The position numbers and the translations under genes were made by a program. Under the pieces are notes generated by a model, which was not told where the DNA came from, did no database searches, and saw only the letters and a list, made by a program, of their open reading frames with translations. A stretch of DNA of 64,000 nt from Triplophysa rosa (taxonomy: Eukaryota > Chordata > Actinopteri > Cypriniformes > Nemacheilidae): contig NC_079912.1 in assembly GCF_024868665.1 (NCBI RefSeq), positions 13,394,948 to 13,458,947 of the forward strand, read 5' to 3'. This document shows, piece after piece, positions 46,951-55,860 of this stretch. Numbering within the stretch: position 1 is the stretch's first letter; each line of letters starts with the position of its first letter.

Positions 46951-47119
46951 ATAGCAGAATGGCCAATGGAACAACATGAGCTTATACAAAACGATTAGGT
47001 AAGTTATTTAAGGAAAGTAATTAATTACTTGGTAATCAAATTGGTATTTAAATTGCTCACAAATTACACTAAAAAGTAGTTGACTAATCTAGTAGTTGAC
47101 TAATCTACTATCTACCACG
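46951..47119. other. noncoding DNA with a short tandem duplication
   Basis: TAGTTGACTAATCTAG occurs in tandem at about 47077-47107. Nothing else was recognised. Confidence 0.5.
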
Positions 47120-47180
47120 TTTCTATCCTACTTGCAAGTCGCTTTGGATAAAAGAGTCCAACAAATGAATACATGTAAAT
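47120..47180 (+). mobile_element. L2-clade LINE/SINE 3'-tail fragment
   Basis: TTGCAAGTCGCTTTGGATAA followed by AAGAGTCCAACAAATGAAT and ATGTAAATGTA matches the 3' tail of fish L2-type LINEs such as eel UnaL2 and their SINEs. CGCTTT-GGATA-AAAGAG forms the conserved stem with its GGATA loop, one stem base mutated. Only the tail is recognisable. Confidence 0.7.
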
Positions 47181-47340
47181 GTATCTAGACTACATGAACA
47201 ATAGAGAATGTTCTAAAAACTATTTTTAAATTGCATACATTTATATCTATCAAGACTAACCTAAATTGAACATTATCTGTAACAAGCTGTAAACAGTGCA
47301 CTATTTAATCAATATATTTTCATATAAATTTTGAAAAATT

Positions 47341-47607
47341 AACTAAATCTCTGTTCTGTTGAACACAAAAGAATATATTTGAAAGAATGTTGCAACGCAA
47401 ACAGATCTGGAGCACTTTTGACTACCATTGTCATTTTTCCCTACTATGGTAGTCAACGGTGGCCAAGAACTGTTTGGTTACAAGCATTCTTCCAAATATC
47501 TTTCTCTGTGTTCATGAGAACAAAGAAATATATACAGATTTGGAACAAATTGACGGTGAGTAAATGAAGACAGAATTAAAATTTTGGGGTAAACTGGGTG
47601 AACTTAA
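47341..47607. mobile_element. Angel-like MITE, copy 8 (subfamily B, left-truncated)
   Basis: GTTGAACACAAAAGAATATA, ACTACCATTG facing CTACTATGGTAGTCAACGG, and TTACAAGCATTCTTCCAAAT are subfamily B landmarks shared with the 20.9-kb copy. The left terminus is lost and the right end (GGTGAACTTAA) is degraded. Confidence 0.82.
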
Positions 47608-48879
47608 TGGAATGTAAAATGTTTTAGGGGACAAGGAATGTATTTGTATTACATATTTACTGTATATTTATTTATAGTTAGTTACTAGTACTCCATTACA
47701 CCCAACAGTGGTGAGTAATTAATGACTAAACACATGCGTGTGGGCCACCAATAATAAATTAGTATGCTAAGTTTTAATGTTTCCCAGGAAATAAAGAGTA
47801 AATCTCAAGCAGAGTATTAGGTAACATCAAGACAAACATTACATTCACTACACAGCAGGCTGTCCACACGGCACTTCACCAAGATCATGTGACCAAACAC
47901 TCGTGTGGAATTCAGAGCGATGTGTAACGTGACAGGTGATTTGTATATGAGGTCTGGAGATTGCTGACAGATGAACAAACTCATTCATTGTCTAATCATT
48001 GGCATGTGCAATTAAGTTATAGTACGATTGCAACGTGCAACGTTTTATAAAAACATGCTTTAACTGCATCACCAATGATGAACCAGGCAATGGTAATTAT
48101 GTAAACAGCAGTGCAAACGTGCAAACAGATCTTGCTATGCAGACAAAGAGATTAAGAATATCATGTGGATTATCTCATAAACACTTCAAGATGATTTTAC
48201 TACTGTGTCTTTAAGGCTTTTATAAGTAGATATCTGTTTTGTCCTAAATAGCAAGGGCAGGCTAGATCTACTATGGCTTTTGTTTTTGATACATTGGCAG
48301 CGCAAATGGGAAATTCCTGCACTCTGTGGCTGTGAAAACCAGTGTGTACAGCAGGCCCTCCCAACCCCATTCCATGACAGACATTTGTAGTGATGTCACA
48401 GTGAGCCTCTCCCTGATAACAACAATGTGATCCTGCACAAATCCTGCATTAGGCCTGTATAAATGTCAGTTAGATAACATAAATCTATGTGGGACCATTT
48501 TTATAGTCGAAACTTCACACCATTTTCAAGGTCAGGAAACTCTGGCTTTCTTTAGATGGTAGAAAAAATGTACACTAGGCTTCGGAAATGTCCATGGGAC
48601 TTTCCATTGCAGAGTAATTCAAGAGGCATAACAGGGCTATCCCCACTGCACACTGCCAATAAATCCAAGCATGCACATTGGGGAAGTACAGTTAGCAGAT
48701 CTTGGTCCCTGTAGCTCAGAATAAAAAGTGCAAATCACATCTAGATTTTGTTAACTTGCAAAAAATGTCAGTGAACTTACTACTTAGTCTTGACAGCGTT
48801 TTGAATTACAAGAATCTCTTTGCATGCTCTTGAATAAGTGCTTTAACAACTTGCTTAAAATGAACTTGCTTAAACTTGC
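47608..48879. other. noncoding DNA
   Basis: No gene was recognised. A short imperfect tandem of ACTTGCTTAAAATGA lies at about 48850-48888 and forms the left junction of the next transposon. Confidence 0.45.
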
Positions 48880-49125
48880 TTAAAATGAAATTCTGTCATC
48901 GTTTCCTCACCCTCTTGTCATTTTACTGAAGCGATACCCATTCACTTGTAGTGTATAGACACAAAACCAATGCAAGTCAATGGGTACTGCAGTTGTTTGG
49001 TTACCAACATTCTTCGAAATATATTCTTTTGTGAAGTGCGTAAGAAAGTAAGTCAAACAGGTTTGAAATAACACAAGGGTGAGCAAATGACAGAACATTC
49101 ATTTTTGGATAAACTATCCCTTTAA
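48880..49125 (-). mobile_element. Angel-like MITE, copy 9
   Basis: TTAA lies at both ends (48880-48883 and 49122-49125). AAATTCTGTCATCGTTTCC, GTATAGACACAAAACCAATG, AAGTCAAACAGGTTTGAAAT and TTTGGATAAACTATCCCTTTAA follow the family order, with the left terminal repeat mostly missing. Confidence 0.85.
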
Positions 49126-49189
49126 GCATGTGTAATGTGATTTGAGTAAATAAAGATAAACTGCACATGACAAACTACAGGTATAGGCC

Positions 49190-49450
49190 AACCTGATCTC
49201 ACGGAAATTCGTAACTTTTCACTGAGGTGGCTTATTCGTGTGAATTTGTATGTCGCAAAATCTTACAACAATGTACGATTACTTGAAAAAAAAGCAATAC
49301 TGAAGCCCCACCCCTAACATCACTGGCGCGAAAACAAATCATACAATAATGTAAAAATGAGATTGTATAAATTCATACAAATTAGCCAAAATTAGCCACA
49401 TCGTAAAAGATTGTTTTGGGCGGGTCTTAGGTTGAATTCGTGAAAGTTTG
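49190..49450. repeat. old dispersed repeat (CTGATCTCACGG...TAGCCACATCG type)
   Basis: CTGATCTCACGGAAATTCGT with recurring ATTCGT/ATTCATAC/AATTAGCC motifs, GAAGCCCCACCCCTAAC and TGGGCGGGTC resembles a common cyprinid dispersed repeat. Ends are not certain and the class is not assigned. It is noncoding. Confidence 0.55.
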
Positions 49451-50879
49451 TGTCACTTTTGGAGGAAAAATCTGCAGAATGTATTAATCATTAGAATACA
49501 ACCTTTTTGTAGAAAATATCCAAATTACACAAAATAATTAATAAACAAGCATGCAAGCATTGAACTTGGTTGAATTATCTGAATGATGCTCAGTCCAATT
49601 CTGCTATACTGTAAACTACTTTTTTGAACAGGTCTACGAGAGGCCAGTTTAGGAATTGAAAGGGTGAAAGCAGGGAAAGGCTGTGAATTGTACAGTACAG
49701 TGATTCTGGGAGGTTCAACTTCATACAGAAGCCCTGGATGAGACCATCTTCATTCTATTAGAGACAGACCGAGAGCGGGAGAGAGAAAACAGTGAGCTCT
49801 CACGTAATACCATGTGAGTCCGGCTCCAGCAGGGAGTAAGCGAGGGAGCGTGAGAGAGCCTGGCTGAGAACGAGAGAGAGATCTGCTTTATGTAAGTGTC
49901 TGCTGTGATGTTAGCAGGACATGCTGATGTTGTGGTCTCCAGTAACCAGGCTGACTGTGGGATGGCCTTCTCTCCTCCACTTCCTGCCTCTGCTCCCTGC
50001 TTCACCCCAGCACGCTGCAGGGTGCGCATATTTGTGCATGTGTATCAAGGCTGGGGGGAGATGAGGTGGACATACAGTATATAAATATGAGATAATCTCA
50101 TTTATTTATGAAGTCAAAAGGGTATTTATATGGCACTTAACTTCAATAGATAAATGAACACTAAATTTAACAAAAACAAAACTAAACAAATCATTTATGT
50201 ACTGAACTGTAAACGAGTTGAAATTTAGTTTTTGAAATTACCAATCATTTAAACAAGTTCTTTTCAATCAAACGTTTTGGATCGCTCCTTTCAATTTCAC
50301 CCTTGGGGTATACAGTATATACAACATCTGTATAAAAAAGATCTGAGGCCTCGACTTTGCATTAAGAATGCTGAAAGAAAAGGCCTGTGTCCAGTTTACT
50401 CCCACTCCACACACACATACACGCACGCACCCTTTCTGAACCCCAGCCTTCCCCCTCACCAGTGCAGGGCAGCTGGCAAAACACAAAGAGGAGAAGTGTG
50501 CAACTGGTGCGATAAAGCCGGGAACATCTTGTCGTGTCATCGTCAGCAGAACACATTCTCCACACAATAAATCCTCACGCGCCGAGCTCAGCTCGCCCCC
50601 CACCCAAGACATCCCACTGGAGACCCTCCCAACACTTTTACATTCACAAGATGGGTCCAGCACTGCCTTTTAGAGTAACAAAGAGACAAAACAATTCCAT
50701 TCACTACCCCCCTCAGGTTTTTCTTGGTATCTCACGCGGGACCTTAAGCCTCTTTCACTTCAACACTCTTGCATTCTCGCTCTCTGGATAAAAAATGATG
50801 CAACATTGTCTTGCAAAGAAAGCATAATAGATGGGTGTGTTTTTATAGCTTTAATCTGTTTTGATGTATGGACGGTTTC
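49451..50879. other. noncoding DNA with GC-rich islands
   Basis: 49720-50060 and 50380-50660 are GC-richer and purine-rich in places, crossed by overlapping frames on both strands up to 131 codons with no domain. They could be promoter-proximal, but no TATA/donor combination or frame supports a gene. Confidence 0.4.
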
Positions 50880-51330
50880 ATCTTAACAACATAAACAAAC
50901 GTTACTGCGCATGAGCACTTTTGTGATCCCGACTGAACTTCCGGTACACATTCACAAACAATAGAGTGCCTGTAGATTATTCCTGATAACAATCAAAAGA
51001 AACCGAGAAGAACCGTTACTTGGCTAAACTCGTCTCTCCAATATGTTGAATTTAGAATGCGATGCCAAGCTCAACCGCTAGATGTCAATGTAACATACGG
51101 TTTGTTTAAATGCGACCAAACTACAGGACCCATTCGACAAATTGTTTATTTAATAAAATGAACATACAACAAAATTCAACAAATCGTTTATTTAATAAAT
51201 TAATATTAACATGAATTAAATCAAATATAAATAGTTATATTATTAGACACTAGCCAAACACAAACCGGAAGTTAACTGGGGGTCAGGCGCACGCGCGTCC
51301 GATGAAACGTTCTATAGCTTAAGTCTTGAA
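50880..51330. mobile_element. possible inverted-repeat element bounded by ETS-like cores
   Basis: AACTTCCGGT at 50936-50945 and ACCGGAAGTT at 51264-51273 are exact inverted partners, with GCGCATGAG upstream and TCAGGCGCACGCGC downstream as looser partners. Inside, a 40-odd-bp unit around GTTTATTTAATAAA is imperfectly duplicated at about 51135-51215. The transposon reading is plausible but the ends are diverged. Confidence 0.4.
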
Positions 51331-51419
51331 GTGAAGGAGGAGAAGTTGAATGCTGAGTAAACAAAGTGGCGAAAAATGTAAAAAAATTTAACCTATTCAC
51401 TGTAAAACAAACAAGCCAC

Positions 51420-51659
51420 TTAAAGGTATAGCTAACATTTACATTTTCTCACCCTTGTGTTAATTCTAACATTACTTTGTTGACTTTCTTTTATCTGTGG
51501 AACACAAAAATTGTTGTTTAGTTCAAAAATGTTTGAGCCATAAAGAAAAAAGCACCATAAAAATAGTTCACATTACTTCTCTACTATGGTTTAAAACCCA
51601 GGTTTAAAACAACATTAGGGTGAGTAAATGATAACTTTTTGAGTGAACCATCCCTTTAA
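51420..51659. mobile_element. Angel-like MITE, copy 10
   Basis: TTAA-bounded: TTAAAGGTATAGCTAACATT at the left and GAGTGAACCATCCCTTTAA at the right. TTTATCTGTGGAACACAAAA and TTAGGGTGAGTAAATGATAA are family landmarks; the centre is diverged. Confidence 0.85.
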
Positions 51660-52215
51660 AAGAACTATAAATAAAACTTGAAGGACTGTATATTTTTACA
51701 CATCCTATCGACCAATCAGACAGCCAGATGGATTGAGGACTCTGTGTTCGAGTATTGCAGCATGTTCCTGAGCGCTGGGTGCTCGGAGACCCGTTCTGTG
51801 AATCCTCCGAGGACACTGGTGCAAAGTCTGCCGCTGTCTGGCTGTTCCCATGGCAACGACCAGGTGAGCAGACAGGCTGGAGAACACGGCGAGAACATAT
51901 GACTCTCTCCACATGCTCAGACACCCTGAAAGACAGACGCGCAAACAGCTCTGTCGCTCAAGAGATGTCAGTGAAATACACAGCGTGAGCATCTGCACGA
52001 ACCATAATTTACTTAAACAAAAGAACATCTACCTCACAAACACACCTGGGTGTTATGTACATACGCTGAGGTGAGTACAGTTGACTATGCATGCGTGTGC
52101 AAATATGTGCATCACAAATGCATTTTATTTTAGAATGTGCACACACAGCATCTCCCTGTGACTGCTAACTAACATTCAAGAGGCGACATGTGCTGCATTG
52201 GTTTGGATGGAAAGA
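51660..52215. promoter_or_regulatory. candidate regulatory island with X-box-like site
   Basis: 51700-51990 is GC-balanced and repeat-free and carries GTTCCCATGGCAAC at 51844-51857, an RFX X-box with one mismatch. Frames in several registers on both strands overlap here without domains, so none is called as a gene. Confidence 0.3.
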
Positions 52216-52233
52216 CAGTGAGTGAGTGAGTGA

Positions 52234-52288
<55 letters not shown>
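52216..52288. repeat. compound (AGTG)n-(GA)n microsatellite
   Basis: About five AGTG tetramers merge into about 26 uninterrupted GA units. It probably varies in length between individuals. Confidence 0.95.
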
Positions 52289-52290
<2 letters not shown>

Positions 52291-53280
52291 CGGGGCCATC
52301 TGCCTGGGGACTGGAGCTCAGAGGTGTCATGAAGTCTGAACATCATGTAACAAACAGAACTCTGACGGCAAGGAGAGAGTGGGAGAAAGAGAAGCAAAGA
52401 GGATAATTAGCTACTGTAAAAAATAGTCTTTGGCTTCCATGAGTTCTTTTCCCAGTGCTGAATATAACAAAGAAGTCAATTAGATGTTTCTCTGTCTTAC
52501 CTCAGTTTGTCTAAGCACAGTAAAATCTCATCATTTGAGGTATTTCGTTGCACTATTTTATGAAACAAATGCTTTTTTCAAGCTTTTAAACAGAAAAAAA
52601 GTAAGAAAATGATTACAAAACTAAGTTGTGACAACTAAAAATCAATGTGTCTTTTGATACATTTTGGGATGTAATTCATCGAGTCCCCTGAACCGGAAGT
52701 TGCGATCGTTTGTACTTCCGTATTCTATAAACGCTGCAATATTTCATGAAAAAATAAGAATTTAAATTTTTAATTTCACTGGGACTTTTAAGTAATAGTG
52801 TTGACATTTTAATCTCCACTTTACTGTTTAATGCAACGTTAAAAGTCTTGTGCTAAAGGTTGAGAAACTATAATAACTTCTTTGAATAATTATAAAATAA
52901 TATTTATTTAAAGCTATTGAATTTTTTAACTATTAATAATTAGATATCACAAAAATATATAGAGAATTATTTTGGCCACAATAATTGTGTAATGAAAGAT
53001 ATGTACCAGGGATGCATATGTATCTGAGGGATGTCAAGTTCGATGCAAAAAGACAAAAATCAGCATATACTGTAAAGCCTTGCAAATATAGCAAGACATA
53101 TATACAACACGTGATGATGTTCAAAATCATCCATCTTCATTACAGCCCGTCAGCGTGTGTCAGATTTTCGAAAACTAGCAACTCGCGTGGCTATTTAATT
53201 CATAATAAATGACGTGCTGAACGTGTATCTCCGCTTTGCATTATTTATTGATGGAATTCTCTTTGCGTCTGCTACCATAA
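52289..53280. other. noncoding DNA with an inverted ETS-core pair
   Basis: ACCGGAAGT near 52693 and ACTTCCGT near 52713 face each other within 30 bp. The rest is AT-rich with no gene recognised. Confidence 0.45.
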
Positions 53281-53640
53281 CTGGTACGAGGAGCCGCCAA
53301 AGCTCGCGCTCGCAGTGACTCCCTGTAGCTGCGGGGTCAGAGAACGGTGCAGCGTTCACTCTTGGCTTAGGTTTCAAAGACACATGTGGTTCAGGAAATC
53401 CCATCGGATCCTCTGCACAGCCTCTTGAGAGCCCATGCAGCTCGACAGGGTGACTGTGACGATTTCAAAGCCAGGGGCCCATTATTGGCCTGTGATTTCG
53501 ACGAATTTCACCAAAGGCCAGTGGAAGGGGGTGGTCTACTTTTAGACCTGCACGTCATGGTACAGTATATAAGGCCATGTTTGCAAATACAGTCAGCAGG
53601 GTACATGCAAAGGATATTTTTAGAAGAACTTTAATAAGCA
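53281..53640 (+). promoter_or_regulatory. GC-rich block with CRE-like and TATA-like sites
   Basis: A GC-rich, repeat-free segment ends in CACGTCATGGTACAG followed directly by TATATAAGG (53566-53574), a spacing compatible with a TATA promoter pointing rightwards. The 82-codon frame at 53386-53634 overlaps the block but starts upstream of the TATA and has no domain. No splice donor or downstream coding was found. Confidence 0.3.
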
Positions 53641-53840
53641 TCCAAAATAAGCATGGAGCAAAATATGACCTGCAATATGCTTCGCTCCAGATATGAGCAT
53701 GAGCTCTGGTTTGTTATGACATCATGCAGAGAAAGCACCCTACCTTATAGAGCAGGGCATAAATTTAAACCTACTGGGGATGACCTATTCTAAGAATTAT
53801 CTTTGGCGGGTTAGAAAGTACAGCTGATCTTGTGACAGTT

Positions 53841-54207
53841 CTGGAAGATGAAATTCTGTCGTCATTCACTCATGGCATTGCAAACTCACAACTTTTCCAC
53901 ATAATGAAAGTGAATGGTGACCACAGCTCGCCCCGGTCCCCATCCAACATCAGTGTAGAGAAAAAAGCAGCTGTGACGTTACAAGATTGTATTTGTTAAT
54001 ATTAGTTAATGCATTCGCTAACATAAAGCAACACTTCTTCTTCCCCATTGACTTCCATTGTGTGTACTGTACACAAAACCACTGAGACATTTCTCAAAAT
54101 ATCTCCTTTTGTGTTCCACAGAAGAAAGAGTCATATGCAGGTTTTGAATGACACAACGATACATACATGATGATGTAATTTGAATTTTTGGACGAACTAT
54201 CCCTTAA
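53841..54207 (+). mobile_element. Angel-like MITE, copy 11, with internal foreign fragment
   Basis: The right half is typical: TTCCCCATTGACTTCCATTG, GAGACATTTCTCAAAATATC, GAAGAAAGAGTCATATGC, ending ACGAACTATCCCTTAA. The left half (ATGAAATTCTGTCGTCATTC) is diverged. At about 53990-54028, TTTGTTAATATTAGTTAATG and GCATTCGCTAACATAAAGC resemble another common fish repeat, suggesting a nested or chimeric insertion. Confidence 0.75.
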
Positions 54208-54680
54208 AGGAAAGCAATAGCATGTCTAATGAATTCTTAGTTTGCTGCCTCCGCTCCCCTAATTTCTGCCCCAGTCATCTCTCATAAACTCGAAGGACGA
54301 ATGGGACTCATCTCCATCCCTGTCACTCTGGACGGATCTTCACCTGTTGCTGACATGCTAGAGGACATTTGTTCTTTCTCCTTTGATTCTCGAGGACAGC
54401 ATGAAGTGACCCGGTCTGTGGACGCCGAACCGCTGTGTTTGACAGTATTGAGGAACCCGTCACATCCATCTTTGGCTAATTGTCACATTAGATTATTGAT
54501 GACAGGTATGAACGTGGCCCAACAATATAGGCTGCCAAAACAGCTTTCCATTAAGAAATCTATAGCATCTGTCAATTTTGCATGCTGAGCGATTAAGCCG
54601 GCCTCACTCCCAGTCGAACTTGCTTTCGCCATCCTGGAGCATGTGAAGGGGAAAATTGCTTTCACAAGGTAGCAGTGGGC
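54208..54680. promoter_or_regulatory. candidate conserved noncoding element
   Basis: About 450 bp of complex repeat-free sequence contains TGATGACAGG at 54497-54506 (a MEIS-type TGACAG core after a TGAT half), GGCTAATTGTCACATTAG and TCAATTTTGCATGC. The 95-codon frame at 54301-54588 has a plausible composition but no family I recognise. A noncoding regulatory role is my preferred reading, at low confidence. Confidence 0.35.
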
Positions 54681-55599
54681 TTGGATCCCATCACAGGAAT
54701 CTCTTATTGGAATGTCAGATTTGATGAATGGATCCGAATGAACGTTCTCTACATTGGAGGCCTTTCACTGAGGAAGAGGATAGCTGCTGTTCTTCGCCTG
54801 CTGCTATCTGCTGATCGCCTGCTTTTTTCCTGACAGAGAATGAGTGGGGGGTGGGTTGGGATAAAAAAGCTCAGCTTGAGGTAATTCATACCCCTCTGAG
54901 TCATTAGAAAGATGGAGACAGTACAGGCGCCTAAAAACCAAGCTCAAGGTCGACCTTTCTGCTTCCCACTTCTTGTTCAGTTGATGATGCGGCTCAGATT
55001 CAGATTCCAAGGAGATCCTAAAGTGGACACGTTTAGACAAGGATGTGGCTGAAGTGGTAATTTTGAAACTGGCGAGAAATGAGAGCGAAATGAAGATCTG
55101 ACAAGGGCCAAATACTAGATTTGTTTTTGTAAATGGGTGGTAGCTATAAGAACCGCTACATACTGTAATACCTTTGCTGATATACAGTAAGTTATGCATT
55201 ATGCAATTATGCATCATAAAAACATCTGTTGTGTCTGCTAACACATTTTTCCTCAGTGGAAATTTTGATCAAAGAATGGCTAGTTGTTCTCCTGAACCAC
55301 AAACATGTGGTTTATTTTAATCCGCTAATACAGCAGAACAAAAATGTGAGCAACAAAAATCACAACATGTCAGTTTCAGTGACATCCAGATGTGATGCTA
55401 TTGCCATGCAACTATGCCGTTTTCCATTGTTAGGTGTCAAAAAGTTGATTTGAGAATATGAGAGCTTCATCTTATAAAGATCAAGCAAGTTCTGTTTTCT
55501 GTTGGTTTGGCTGATCCTAAATCACATTCCTAAGTCACACATAGCAGGACAAACACAAGCGCGTCTGTGTGTTTGTGGTGTGTATTCTCATGTTCCCTT
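54681..55599. other. noncoding DNA
   Basis: The longest gap-free frame of the window (146 codons, minus strand, 54804-55244) lies here. It has no domain, signal peptide or splice context, so it is not called as a gene. No repeat was recognised. Confidence 0.45.
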
Positions 55600-55860
55600 C
55601 GACATTAACCGCTATAAATAGATGCCACTCATCCACGACCAGGTTTCTTTGTCCCTCTCATTCGGGATTCAATATGCGTTTGCTATTTCTGTGAGCGGTG
55701 CTCTCCAAAATAGCCAGTATTGAGCGCTAGTGGATCCCTGTGTGCTTGCCTGTAGTACTAAAAATAGCTCATCAGATATTTTCTCTTGTGTGCCGGTTGA
55801 GCTAAAGGGGTATTAATATCCACCGCTAACACTGTCATATCCTGCGAGAGACCACGCATA
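55600..55860. promoter_or_regulatory. candidate element with two consensus MEF2 sites
   Basis: CTATAAATAG at 55612-55621 and CTAAAAATAG at 55758-55767 both match the MEF2 consensus CTA(A/T)4TAG exactly, 146 bp apart in a repeat-free block. MEF2 proteins activate muscle, cardiac and neuronal genes, so a tissue enhancer is possible. No gene is visible. Confidence 0.4.

Noticed and set aside
50268..50663. 131-codon minus-strand frame
   Set aside because: It overlaps frames in other registers on both strands in a GC-rich patch; Cys/Val/Ser-rich with no family match.
54804..55244. 146-codon minus-strand frame, longest outside the gap
   Set aside because: No domain, no splice context, ordinary composition; frames of this length are expected by chance in 64 kb.
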